17,964 nucleotides of DNA from SLID01 sp041667545 (GCA_041667545.1 JBAYES010000041.1:1-17964), one strand, 5' to 3'. Shown: positions 5,074-13,144, numbered from the stretch's first letter. Notes: a model not told the origin generated them from the sequence alone. Program-made: numbers and translations.

Positions 5074-6786
5074 CTACACGGCTTTTTTTTTAAAAGAATT
5101 TTCTTTCGTGCCGGTATTTATCTTGGCCCATGTGTCTCTGAGCGGCGCTATCCGGTTAAAAACAGGGCTCTCTTTCCTCGAGTCTTTGGGATCCACGAAA
5201 AAATACCCGTTCCTCTCGAATTGAAATCTTTCTCCGGGATCAGCCGTCTTAAGCGATATCTCCATTTTGCAATTTTCTATCGTTTTTAAGGAGTCCTTGT
5301 TAAAATTTTCTCTGTAGTCCCGTCCTTCCTCAACATTCTGCGGGTCCCTGACAGTGAAAAGTCTGTCGTATATACGCACAGTTCCCTGGAAACATTCCCG
5401 GGCATTCACCCAATGTATTGTGCCTTTAACCTTTCTGCCGTCGGGAGAATCCCCTCCTTTTGTCGCGGGATCATAAGTACAATGTATTTCTTTTATCTCC
5501 CCGGTTTTGTCGTCTTTTATTATCTTTGCGCAAGTTATGAAATACGCGTATCTAAGCCTTACTTCCCTCCCGGGAGCAAGGCGGAAAAATTGTTTAGGAG
5601 GATCTTCCATGAAGTCTGCTCTTTCAATGTACAGTTCGCGGGAAAAGGTTATTTTTCTTTTTCCTTTTTCAGGTTCTTCCGGGTTATTTACCGCTTCTAT
5701 TTCTTCAGTGTCTTCATCCGGATAATTGGTTATTACTACCTTCACCGGATCGAGTACCGCCATAACCCTGTTGCAGGTCCTGTTAAGCTCTTCTCTTATG
5801 GAATTTTCAAGCACGGCCGCATCCACTATGCTGTTCATTTTTGCGACACCTATATCTTCACAGAAATATTTTATTGATCCCGGAGTGTACCCCCGTCTTC
5901 GTATCCCCGAAATAGTCGGCATGCGGGGATCGTCCCATCCTTCGACATACCCTTCTTCCACAAGAGCCAGGAGTTTTCTTTTGCTCAAGACCGTGTATCC
6001 GAGATTCAGCCTCGCGAACTCTATCTGCCTTGGGTGCCAGATCCCGAGCTCCTCAAGAAGCCAGTCATAGAGCTCCCTGTGAGTTTCAAATTCTAACGTG
6101 CAGATAGAGTGTGTTATCCCCTCGATCGAGTCTTCCAGTCCATGCGCCCAATCGTACATAGGGTATATGCACCACTTGTTCCCCGTTCTGTGGTGAGAAG
6201 AATGTATTATTCGGTACATGACCGGATCTCTCATAAGGAGATTGGGATGCGACATATCTATTTTTGCCCTCAATGTCTTGCTCCCATCCGGGAAATCCCC
6301 TTTTCTCATTCTTTGAAAAAGGTCAAGGTTCTCTTCCGGGGTTCTCTGTCTGAAAGGGCTTTCTTTCCCCGGCCCTGAGATCGTCCCCCTGGCCTCTCTC
6401 ATTTCTTCAAGCGGGAGATCGCATACATACGCTTTTCCCTTCTTTATAAGGGCCTGTGCATAACCGTACATTTCTTCGAAATAATCCGAAGCATAGAAAA
6501 GCCTCCCTTCCCAGTCGGCTCCCAGCCACTTTACATCCTCTATTATCGAATCTACGTATTCCTGTTCTTCCTTGCAGGGGTTGGTGTCATCGAACCTTAA
6601 ATTGAACTTTCCCTTATAGTCCCTCGCTATCCCGTAATTAAGGCAGATGGATTTCGCGTGCCCTATATGCAGGTACCCGTTCGGTTCGGGGGGGAAACGT
6701 GTATGCACCCGGCCCTCGTGCTTTCCTTCTCTGAGGTCCTTGTCTATGATCTCTCTGACAAAATTTGTTTTTTTGGGGTTTTCCAT
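5074..6786 (-). CDS. glnS: glutaminyl-tRNA synthetase
   Basis: A class I synthetase that charges tRNA-Gln with glutamine in the cytosol. The 570 residues align throughout with E. coli GlnRS (about 554): TNFVREIIDKDL at the start, the HIGH motif at 40-43 within PPEPNGYLHIGHAKS, the LRFDDTNP segment, VLSKRK as the KMSKS equivalent, EGWDDPRMPTISG, and the C-terminal beta-barrel anticodon domains ending near PVFNR and LRDTWAKI. A lysine-rich tail (KKKAV) follows. The frame is open to 6825, but ATG 6786 gives the usual N terminus (MENPKKTNF), avoids overlap with gltX and is chosen here; a purine-rich AGAAAAGA lies upstream. It follows gltX by 16 bases and precedes its cognate tRNA-Gln by 18. Its presence means Gln-tRNA can be made directly, without the amidotransferase route. 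No YqeY-like appendage is present. Confidence 0.96.
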   Translation of the reverse strand: MENPKKTNFVREIIDKDLREGKHEGRVHTRFPPEPNGYLHIGHAKSICLNYGIARDYKGKFNLRFDDTNPCKEEQEYVDSIIEDVKWLGADWEGRLFYASDYFEEMYGYAQALIKKGKAYVCDLPLEEMREARGTISGPGKESPFRQRTPEENLDLFQRMRKGDFPDGSKTLRAKIDMSHPNLLMRDPVMYRIIHSSHHRTGNKWCIYPMYDWAHGLEDSIEGITHSICTLEFETHRELYDWLLEELGIWHPRQIEFARLNLGYTVLSKRKLLALVEEGYVEGWDDPRMPTISGIRRRGYTPGSIKYFCEDIGVAKMNSIVDAAVLENSIREELNRTCNRVMAVLDPVKVVITNYPDEDTEEIEAVNNPEEPEKGKRKITFSRELYIERADFMEDPPKQFFRLAPGREVRLRYAYFITCAKIIKDDKTGEIKEIHCTYDPATKGGDSPDGRKVKGTIHWVNARECFQGTVRIYDRLFTVRDPQNVEEGRDYRENFNKDSLKTIENCKMEISLKTADPGERFQFERNGYFFVDPKDSRKESPVFNRIAPLRDTWAKINTGTKENSFKKKAV

Positions 6787-6802
6787 AAAAGATCTTTTCT
6801 TT

Positions 6803-8080
6803 CTATTCCCTATCCATTCTTTCAAGAACCTTCTCTTTTCCCAATATCTCCATCATTTCAAACAGTCCGGCTCCCTGAGTGGTTCCACTTACCGCCATTC
6901 TTGTGGGATGTATTATCTCCCCCGCTTTTATCCCCTTCTCTTCGGCCGTTTCGCGGCACAGCCTTTCCAGTTCCGCCGCGGTAAAGTCTTTCGCTTCTCT
7001 GATCTTGCCGGCAAAGATCTTTACATTCTCTACCTTGTCCGGGACTTCAAGATATTTCCGGGCTCCTTTTTCCTCAATAACATAATCGTCCTTAAAAAAA
7101 CATTCCGTAAGAGCCGGGAACTCGCTCAAGGTCTTTACCCTCACCTTATAAAGATCTATGATCTTGAGCGCCTTTTCTTCCGGAACCGCTTCAAACGGGC
7201 AATCTGAGCGCTCAAAGGCCTTTTTTACTAATGGCATCAGCTCTTTCGCGGACAGGGCTTTAATGTACTCAGCGTTGATCCATTTAAGTTTTGCCGTGTC
7301 GAATTTCGCCTGCACATCGCTCATATCCTCGAGGGCGAATAGCCTTATCGTCTCTTCCCTTGAAAGTATTTCCCTGTCGTCCCCGGGGTTCCATCCCAGA
7401 AGGGTAAGATAGTTTGTCAGGGCTTCCGGTAAAAATCCTTCCTTCCTGTATTCTTCAACAGAAACAGCTCCGTGGCGTTTTGAAAGCTTGGATCCGTCCT
7501 GCCCCATCATAAGGGGAATATGAGCGAATTTTGGAAGATCAAGCCCCAAAGCCTCGTAAAACAACACTTGTTTCGGCGTGTTGGACAAATGATCGTCTCC
7601 CCGGATAATATGTGTTATCCCAAGTTCGGCATCGTCTACAACACAGCAAAAATTATACGCCGGAGATCCGTCAGATTTTATCATGACCTGGGGTTTGATC
7701 TCATCCGTGTTAAAAGTTATCTTTCCGTGAATAATATCGTCTATTTCTATTTGTCTGCTTTTTCCCACGGTAAAAATTATCGCATCTCCTTCCCTGAACG
7801 CTTTTCCCTCCGAAAGAAGACCTTCCGCTTTTTTTCTGTAAATATCGAACCTTCCGCTCTGGAACACAGGCTCGTCATCCCATTCAAGCCCCATCCATTT
7901 AAGGTCGTCCAGTATCTCATCCAGAAACCTTTTCTCGGACCTTGTTTTGTCCGTATCCTCTACCCTTAGTAGGAATTTTCCGCCCGCATGCCTCGCGTAA
8001 AGCCAGTTAAAAAGCGCCGTTCTCGCGCTTCCGAGATGTAAAAATCCCGTAGGGCTCGGGGCAAAACGCACTTTTACCAT
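6803..8080 (-). CDS. gltX: glutamyl-tRNA synthetase, compact form
   Basis: Charges tRNA-Glu with glutamate. The class I signatures are clear: FAPSPTGFLHLGSARTALF (HLGS at 15-18), RVEDTDKTRS, IIRGDDHLSNTPKQ and KLSKRH at 198-203. At 425 residues it is shorter than typical GluRS (about 465-490). Most of the missing length lies after residue 94, where EGKAFREGDAIIF replaces the usual stretch containing the CYC and CxxYxxxC zinc-binding residues; no zinc site remains. Similar zinc-less GluRS forms are known in bacteria. The C-terminal helical anticodon domain is present. The start ATG follows GGAAGGAG. It lies 31 bases after the gamma subunit gene and directly before glnS. Confidence 0.95.
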   Translation of the reverse strand: MVKVRFAPSPTGFLHLGSARTALFNWLYARHAGGKFLLRVEDTDKTRSEKRFLDEILDDLKWMGLEWDDEPVFQSGRFDIYRKKAEGLLSEGKAFREGDAIIFTVGKSRQIEIDDIIHGKITFNTDEIKPQVMIKSDGSPAYNFCCVVDDAELGITHIIRGDDHLSNTPKQVLFYEALGLDLPKFAHIPLMMGQDGSKLSKRHGAVSVEEYRKEGFLPEALTNYLTLLGWNPGDDREILSREETIRLFALEDMSDVQAKFDTAKLKWINAEYIKALSAKELMPLVKKAFERSDCPFEAVPEEKALKIIDLYKVRVKTLSEFPALTECFFKDDYVIEEKGARKYLEVPDKVENVKIFAGKIREAKDFTAAELERLCRETAEEKGIKAGEIIHPTRMAVSGTTQGAGLFEMMEILGKEKVLERMDRE

Positions 8081-8111
8081 TTTTCTCCTTCCTTATGTAC
8101 TGCGTGTTTCG

Positions 8112-8657
8112 TTACTTTTCGGATAGTTCCATTCCTTTGTCAAGAGCCCTGAAATTGATGGGAACGAGCTCTTTTCTTCCTCCGGCCATTATCTTTATTA
8201 CTTCTTTTAAAACTTTTTTATCGAATATTTTTTTCTTTCCGGCATATATCCCTACCGCTATGATGTTAGCTACCTTAATATTCCCTATTTTTATAGCCTC
8301 TTCTGTTATGGAATATGCCGCCATCGCTGTTTTTCCGGCAGACAGATCCCCGGCAACCAGAGAAGTATTTACAACCATCAGCCCTCCGGGCTCTACCAGT
8401 GCCCTGAATTTATGAAAGGACGGGTCATTCATAAGTATTGCCGTAGAGGCTCTTCCTACTACGGGATTAGCTATAAATTCATCGCTGACACGGACCATGG
8501 AGAATGCTGTCCCTCCCCTCACCTCGGCCCCGTAAGCGGGCAGCCACGTTACGTTAAGCCCTTTCAGCATAGCCGCTTCAGCTATAACTTTCCCCATTAC
8601 CATTATTCCCTGCCCGCCGAAACCCGCGCATATTATTTTTTCATTGATAGCTGCCAT
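8112..8657 (-). CDS. 2-oxoacid:ferredoxin oxidoreductase, gamma subunit
   Basis: A 181-residue gamma subunit (POR_N-type fold) of the 2-oxoacid:ferredoxin oxidoreductases, enzymes that decarboxylate a 2-oxoacid to an acyl-CoA while reducing ferredoxin. The GFGGQG motif sits at residues 12-17, followed by YGAEVRGGTAFSMVRVS, typical of the KorC/VorC type. The other three subunits lie upstream on the same strand, but separated from this gene by a 219-bp inserted element. The chosen ATG 8657 has GGGGAG 12 bases upstream, a weak spacing; a strong ribosome site instead serves a seven-codon frame just upstream. The whole enzyme is KGOR/VOR-like; the substrate cannot be fixed from sequence. Confidence 0.93.
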   Translation of the reverse strand: MAAINEKIICAGFGGQGIMVMGKVIAEAAMLKGLNVTWLPAYGAEVRGGTAFSMVRVSDEFIANPVVGRASTAILMNDPSFHKFRALVEPGGLMVVNTSLVAGDLSAGKTAMAAYSITEEAIKIGNIKVANIIAVGIYAGKKKIFDKKVLKEVIKIMAGGRKELVPINFRALDKGMELSEK

Positions 8658-8666
8658 AAAGTTTAT

Positions 8667-8690
8667 TCACTCCCCGGTCTTAAAGGACAT
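8667..8690 (-). CDS. seven-codon mini-ORF before the gamma subunit gene
   Basis: ATG 8690 is directly preceded by TAAGGAGA, the best ribosome site at this junction. The frame reads MSFKTGE and stops at TGA, nine bases before the gamma start codon and in the same frame. It may deliver ribosomes to the gamma gene by coupling, or be fortuitous. Confidence 0.3.
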   Translation of the reverse strand: MSFKTGE

Positions 8691-8708
8691 TCTCCTTACT
8701 TATCCGCG

Positions 8709-8927
8709 CTTAGAGTTCTGCAAAATAGACTTTTATAACGTCTTTGCGAGGAACGAACGAAGTGAGTGCCGAAGCAATCTCAATAAATATAACAAGTTAT
8801 AAGATTGCTTCGGCTACCTACTAAGTCTGCCGAAATCCTGAGCCCCCTATGTTCCCACGGGACGAAGGGCTTCGGTCTCTTCGCTCCCTCGCAACGACGG
8901 GAAATCGCTATTTTGCAGAACTCTAAA
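8709..8927. mobile_element. MITE-like element inserted in the oxidoreductase operon
   Basis: A 219-bp non-coding element. TTAGAGTTCTGCAAAATAG (8710-8728) and its exact reverse complement (8908-8926) form perfect 19-bp terminal inverted repeats. CCGCG occurs directly outside both ends (8704-8708 and 8928-8932), a likely 5-bp target duplication. Inside, GCCGAAGCAATCT (8768-8780) and AGATTGCTTCGGC (8802-8814) form a 13-bp hairpin. The core (about 8739-8901) is again an imperfect palindrome and matches, inverted, part of the element at 4589-4873. No coding capacity. The TAG inside its right repeat is the stop codon of the beta subunit gene. Confidence 0.85.
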
Positions 8928-9666
8928 CCGCGATAGCGGGTTTAACCACTCCCAGAGGATATTCCTTCGAAATGACTTTTTCTATTCTCTCCATAGAGCG
9001 TACCGGATCAAGCCCCCAATAAGTGGGGCAGGGAGAAAGAACTTCAACCATTGAAAACCCTTTTCCCTCGAGCTGTGTTTCAAAAGATCTTTTGATCGCT
9101 CTTTTTGTTTTTAGAACTTCTCCGGGGGAATGGAGAGATGTTCTCTCAAGATACACCACCCCGGGAAGTACGGACATCATTTCCAGTATCTTTATGGGGA
9201 ATCCTTCTTTATCCGATCGTCTCGTGTACTGCGAAGTAGACGTTGTCTGCCCGATGATGGTTGTGGGCGCCATCTGACCGCCTGTCATCCCATAAACACC
9301 GTTATTAATAAAAACGACCGACAGTTTTTCCCCCCTGCTTCCGGCATGTATTATTTCGGCTGTCCCTATTGCCGCGAGATCCCCGTCTCCTTGATAAGTG
9401 AAGACCAGCTTTTCGGGAAGTATCCTTTTCACCCCGGTGGCTACCGCCGGGGTCCTTCCATGGGCGGCCTCAAGAGTGTCAAAATCCCAGTAATCATAAG
9501 CAAGTACCGCGCAGCCTACGGGAGCTACCGCTATGGTGTTTTCTCTCATTCCAAGTTCATCTATAACCTCGCAAACAAGCCTGTGCGCTATTCCATGTCC
9601 GCATCCCGGACAATAATGTGTAGGCGCGTCTGTCATCGAGCTGGGTTTCAAAAATTTTCGATTCAC
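8923..9666 (-). CDS. 2-oxoacid:ferredoxin oxidoreductase, beta (TPP) subunit
   Basis: The thiamine diphosphate-binding subunit, 247 residues. CPGCGHG at 19-25 and GDGD at 93-96 followed by NNGVYGMTGGQ at 121-131 are the cofactor-binding signature of KorB/VorA proteins. Start choice: GTG 9666 overlaps the alpha stop in the common GTGA arrangement, follows GGGAGA, and gives the usual N terminus; an in-frame GTG at 9687 is less likely. The C terminus reads KPAIAV and ends at a TAG donated by the inserted element at 8709-8927. Removing that element and one CCGCG copy restores a frame ending PAIADK-TAA just before GGAGA, so the present tail is a recent change of two residues and probably harmless. 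Confidence 0.95.
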   Translation of the reverse strand: MNRKFLKPSSMTDAPTHYCPGCGHGIAHRLVCEVIDELGMRENTIAVAPVGCAVLAYDYWDFDTLEAAHGRTPAVATGVKRILPEKLVFTYQGDGDLAAIGTAEIIHAGSRGEKLSVVFINNGVYGMTGGQMAPTTIIGQTTSTSQYTRRSDKEGFPIKILEMMSVLPGVVYLERTSLHSPGEVLKTKRAIKRSFETQLEGKGFSMVEVLSPCPTYWGLDPVRSMERIEKVISKEYPLGVVKPAIAV

Positions 9667-10781
9667 TTCTTTTTTTCTCCCTTGCACTTCCCCCTGCTAT
9701 TCAGGGCTTTTGCCCTTCGCACTATCTCTTTCTCTTCGGGAACGCCTCCTCCCATCCGCCCGTAAAACCCCATTTGTCCGCTGTTTTGAACGGCAAGGGC
9801 CACATCTTCCACCATCTGCCCCGCGCTCATCTCGACCACAAGAAACTTTGCTCCTCTCAAAGCCAGTTTCTTGACCGGCTTAGAGGGAAACGGCCATAAA
9901 GATACCGGCCTTAAGGATCCGGCTTTTATGCCGTTTTTCCGCAATGTATCAACCGCGGAACGGGCTATTCTCGCGACCGACCCGTAAGCGCATACTACTA
10001 TCTCCGCGTCTTCCGTCTTGTACTCTTCACTCCTCGTTTCTTTTTTTTCTATTTCTTTGTATTTTTTCTGAAGTTTTATGTTGTGCCCTTCAAGCGCGCC
10101 GGTTCCAAGCAAAAGACTTTTTGTGCTTTTCCCTTTTCGCCCCTTTGCCCCTGTCAAAGCCCATGGTTTTTTTATTTCATCAGGCGGCTTGATCGCGCGG
10201 TCAAACTCAAGCGGCTCCATCATCTGACCCAGCATACCGTCGGCAAGTATCATGACGGGCGTACTGTATTTATCGGCTAAAGCGAACGCCCCGTATGTAA
10301 GGTCGAACATTTCCTGAACACTCGACGGCGCCAGCACTATTAACCTGTAATCTCCGTGCCCCCCTCCTTTTGTCGCCTGAAAATAATCTCCCTGTGCGGG
10401 AGAAATATTCCCAAGTCCGGGCCCCCCTCTCATAACATTAACTATAACACACGGCAGTTCGGTGGCGGCAATGTAGGAAATCCCCTCCTGTTTAAGGCTT
10501 ATTCCGGGACTTGAAGAACTTGTCATTGCCCGCGCTCCCGCGGCAGATGCCCCATGCACCATGCTTATGGCAGCAATTTCGCTTTCGGCCTGGATGAACA
10601 CCCCTCTTTCCTCTTCCATACGTTTTGACATGTATGAAGTAAGCTCGTTCTGTGGGGTTATAGGATATCCGGCATAAAACCTGCATCCTGCCCTTATGGC
10701 GCCTTCACCGCATGCCTCGTTTCCCGAGGTTAGATACCTGAGATCCTTCTTTTTTTTATTGATCGTTGTTCTATCCCCCAT
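9663..10781 (-). CDS. vorB: 2-oxoacid:ferredoxin oxidoreductase, alpha subunit (VorB-like)
   Basis: A 372-residue alpha subunit with the pyrimidine-binding and C-terminal transketolase-like domains. It has YPITPQNE at 39-46, an AESEIAAISMVHGASAAGAR stretch, SSSSPGISLKQEGISY and MRGGPGLGN, the pattern of proteins named 3-methyl-2-oxobutanoate dehydrogenase VorB. These oxidise branched-chain 2-oxoacids, but 2-oxoglutarate enzymes are closely similar, so the substrate is uncertain. A lysine-rich insertion (about residues 212-253) separates the domains. The start overlaps the ferredoxin stop by 11 bases, after AAAGGAAAAC. The gene ends in a lysine run that overlaps the beta start. Confidence 0.93.
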   Translation of the reverse strand: MGDRTTINKKKKDLRYLTSGNEACGEGAIRAGCRFYAGYPITPQNELTSYMSKRMEEERGVFIQAESEIAAISMVHGASAAGARAMTSSSSPGISLKQEGISYIAATELPCVIVNVMRGGPGLGNISPAQGDYFQATKGGGHGDYRLIVLAPSSVQEMFDLTYGAFALADKYSTPVMILADGMLGQMMEPLEFDRAIKPPDEIKKPWALTGAKGRKGKSTKSLLLGTGALEGHNIKLQKKYKEIEKKETRSEEYKTEDAEIVVCAYGSVARIARSAVDTLRKNGIKAGSLRPVSLWPFPSKPVKKLALRGAKFLVVEMSAGQMVEDVALAVQNSGQMGFYGRMGGGVPEEKEIVRRAKALNSRGKCKGEKKK

Positions 10782-11016
10782 CCTGTTTTCCTTTTATTTC
10801 AGTGTTTTCTATGCTAATGGCGCAGTCAGGACACATTATGAAACATAGGCCGCATCCCGTGCACCTCTCAGGATGTTCCATAACGACATATTGCTGTCCC
10901 TTTTTATTCACCTTGCCGGGCGCTTGTATGGCCTTCTGCGGGCAGGCTTTTATGCATAACATGCACCCTTTGCACTTCTCTCTATCTATTTTTATTACCG
11001 TTTTCCTATTTCCCAT
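10771..11016 (-). CDS. two-cluster ferredoxin subunit of the oxidoreductase
   Basis: An 81-residue protein with two CxxCxxCxxxC sets (Cys 15, 18, 21, 25 and 52, 55, 58, 62), each binding one [4Fe-4S] cluster. It is the delta subunit that carries electrons from the TPP site to free ferredoxin. Four-gene operons in the order delta, alpha, beta, gamma are typical of VOR/KOR enzymes. It overlaps dxs by 11 bases upstream and the alpha gene by 11 bases downstream, so all three are probably translationally coupled. Confidence 0.94.
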   Translation of the reverse strand: MGNRKTVIKIDREKCKGCMLCIKACPQKAIQAPGKVNKKGQQYVVMEHPERCTGCGLCFIMCPDCAISIENTEIKGKQDGG

Positions 11017-12898
11017 GATGTTCTCTTATTTCCGCGCGTATAGTATCGGCTATCCCCTCTGCGGAAAGATGATATTTTCTAAGCAGTTCTTCCCTTGACC
11101 CGTGTTCGATAAATTCATCCGGAAGCCCTATCCGCCGGATCCTGGCCGGAGAAACATTCTCTCTTTCGCAAAATTCAAGAACAGCGCTCCCGAACCCTCC
11201 ATTCGCGATCCCTTCTTCTATCGTAAATATATGCTTGAATTTCGCTGACACATCTTCAAGCATTGTTTTGTCGAGAGGTTTTATGAACCTCGCGTTTATA
11301 ACCTCGATTTCGAGCCCTTCATGCGACAGTATATCGGCCGCTGATAGCGCTGAATTAACCATACTTCCTATCGCGATAACAGCCGCTTCTTTTCCGTTCC
11401 TTAGTTTCTCTGAAACGCCGATATCAAGCGCGGCGCATGACGATGCCGGGACCGCGCTTTTCCCGGAATCTCTGGGATACCTTATAGCGGCAGGTTTCCC
11501 CCACTCCAATGCTTTTTCAAGCATTTCTTCAAGCTCAGGCCCGTCTTTGGGAGCCATGACGATAAACCCCGGCAAGCTTCTCATATACGCGATATCAAAT
11601 ATCCCGTGATGCGTCGGCCCGTCTTTCCCGACTATCCCCGCCCTGTCCACGCAAAAGATAACAGGAAGCTCCTGCAGGGCGACATCGTGTACAAGCTGGT
11701 CATAAGCTCTTTGAAGAAAAGTGGAATATATCGCTACTACCGGCTTGATCCCTCCCCTGGCCAATCCGGCCGAGAATGTAACCGCATGCCCTTCCGTTAT
11801 CCCCACATCATAAAACCTCTCCGGGAACCTGCCGGCAAAATCCACAAGGCCCGTTCCGTCAACCATTGCCGCTGTTATAGCTACTATTTTTTTGTCTTTT
11901 TCGCCAAGTTCAAGGATCTTTTCTCCGAAATACTGGGTAAAGAATTTTTCTTTGGGCCCTTCCTCCTGCTTTCCCTCTCCGGAAACAGGATCGAATCCTG
12001 ACACCCCGTGGAATTTAACGGGGTTTTCCTCCGCGAATTTGTATCCTTTTCCCTTCCTGGTCACGGTGTGCAGTAAAACCGGTTCTTTAAGAGTGAATAC
12101 CTTGCTCATAATGTTGATCAGCTGTCCAATATCGTTCCCGTCGATGGGGCCGAAATAGCGGAACCCCAATTCCTCGAAAACTATTCCGGGCACAAGCAGA
12201 TTTTTCAGGCCTTCATTGAATTTTCGTATAGCCTTATGCGCCTGCGGCCCAAGCTTGGGGATCCCTTTTACTATCTTTTCGGTCTCCTCTTTGACCTTGT
12301 TGTAAAGAGGGTTCGTTATTACCGTGTTCAAGTATTTACTCATCGCGCCAACCGGCTTGGAAATAGAGTGTTCGTTGTCGTTCAGGATGACGGCTATGCT
12401 TGTTCCCATATGCCCCGCCTGGTTCAGCCCTTCAAAAGCAAGGCCCGTGGAAAGAGACGCGTCCCCTATAACAGCCGCTACTTTGAATTTTTCTTTTTTT
12501 ATATCCCTGGCTTCCGCTATCCCCAAAGCGGATGATATTGAGGTCGCGCTGTGCCCGCAGGTAAAAGGATCGTGTTCGCTTTCTTCTCTTTTGGGAAATC
12601 CGCTAAGACCGCCCATTTCTCTAAGAGTGCCGAACCTGTCTCTTCTTCCCGTAAGCAGCTTATGCGCGTAACATTGATGCCCCACATCCCATATTATTTT
12701 GTCTAAAGGGCTGTTCAGGCAATAATGGAGAGCTATGGCGATCTCGACCGCCCCAAGGCTTGAGGCGACATGTCCGCCTTTCTGAGCCGTAACCTTGATT
12801 ATTTCCTGCCTTATCTCTTCGGCGAGAAGTTTAAGCTGGTCAATGCTTAAGTTTTTCATTTCGCTCAGCAGATCTTTTTTGTCCAGAAATTCCGGCAT
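11006..12898 (-). CDS. dxs: 1-deoxy-D-xylulose-5-phosphate synthase
   Basis: First enzyme of the non-mevalonate isoprenoid pathway: condenses pyruvate and glyceraldehyde 3-phosphate using thiamine diphosphate. The 630 residues match the family length. Visible are SSLGAVEIAIALH (about 46-58), WDVGHQCYAHKLLTGR (70-84), FTCGHSATSISSALG, the TPP motif at 145-175 and, in the second domain, DVGITEGHAVTFSAGLA and DRAGIVGKDGPTHHG. The TPP motif begins GDA rather than the usual GDG (residues 145-147), with the partner Asn at 173; this is a mild variant. Start choice: ATG 12898 has AAGGA seven bases upstream, whereas ATG 12904 lies too close to it. The gene follows xseB by 21 bases, a neighbourhood seen in many bacteria (xseA-xseB then isoprenoid genes), and overlaps the ferredoxin subunit. 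Confidence 0.96.
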   Translation of the reverse strand: MPEFLDKKDLLSEMKNLSIDQLKLLAEEIRQEIIKVTAQKGGHVASSLGAVEIAIALHYCLNSPLDKIIWDVGHQCYAHKLLTGRRDRFGTLREMGGLSGFPKREESEHDPFTCGHSATSISSALGIAEARDIKKEKFKVAAVIGDASLSTGLAFEGLNQAGHMGTSIAVILNDNEHSISKPVGAMSKYLNTVITNPLYNKVKEETEKIVKGIPKLGPQAHKAIRKFNEGLKNLLVPGIVFEELGFRYFGPIDGNDIGQLINIMSKVFTLKEPVLLHTVTRKGKGYKFAEENPVKFHGVSGFDPVSGEGKQEEGPKEKFFTQYFGEKILELGEKDKKIVAITAAMVDGTGLVDFAGRFPERFYDVGITEGHAVTFSAGLARGGIKPVVAIYSTFLQRAYDQLVHDVALQELPVIFCVDRAGIVGKDGPTHHGIFDIAYMRSLPGFIVMAPKDGPELEEMLEKALEWGKPAAIRYPRDSGKSAVPASSCAALDIGVSEKLRNGKEAAVIAIGSMVNSALSAADILSHEGLEIEVINARFIKPLDKTMLEDVSAKFKHIFTIEEGIANGGFGSAVLEFCERENVSPARIRRIGLPDEFIEHGSREELLRKYHLSAEGIADTIRAEIREHHGK

Positions 12899-12919
12899 AA
12901 GCATTTCCTTCTTTTTCTG

Positions 12920-13144
12920 TTAATCTTGAGCTATCGGTTTTGTCTCGAATTCCCCGTCCTTGTTTTTCATAAGCGTCTCGATCTTCGCTTTTGCCTTATC
13001 AAGCTTTGCCTGGCACAGCCGCGCCATTTTTATGCCTTCTTCGTATTTTTTAAGCGCTGTGTCCAGGGAAAATCCTCCCGACTCAAGTTCCTCTACTGTT
13101 TTTTCCAAGGCTTCAAAAGCTTTTTCAAAAGATATTTCTTTCAT
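12920..13144 (-). CDS. xseB: exodeoxyribonuclease VII small subunit
   Basis: A 74-residue, mostly helical coiled-coil protein with the family pattern FEKAFEALEKTVEELESG then LDTALKKYEEGIKMARLC. Several copies bind the large subunit to form exonuclease VII, which cuts single-stranded DNA from either end and takes part in mismatch repair and clean-up of damaged DNA. Its ATG directly abuts the xseA stop codon (TAGATG), with GAGGAA as ribosome site inside the xseA end, so translation is coupled. Length is normal (about 75-80). Confidence 0.94.
   Translation of the reverse strand: MKEISFEKAFEALEKTVEELESGGFSLDTALKKYEEGIKMARLCQAKLDKAKAKIETLMKNKDGEFETKPIAQD

Noticed and set aside
8768..8814. 13-bp hairpin inside the inserted element as an intrinsic terminator
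   Set aside because: No T-run follows the stem on either strand, so it is better seen as part of the element's foldback structure.
11006..12898. Dxs cofactor motif GDA instead of GDG as a sign of lost function
   Set aside because: All other catalytic and cofactor motifs are intact, and small residues at this place are tolerated in the wider family.
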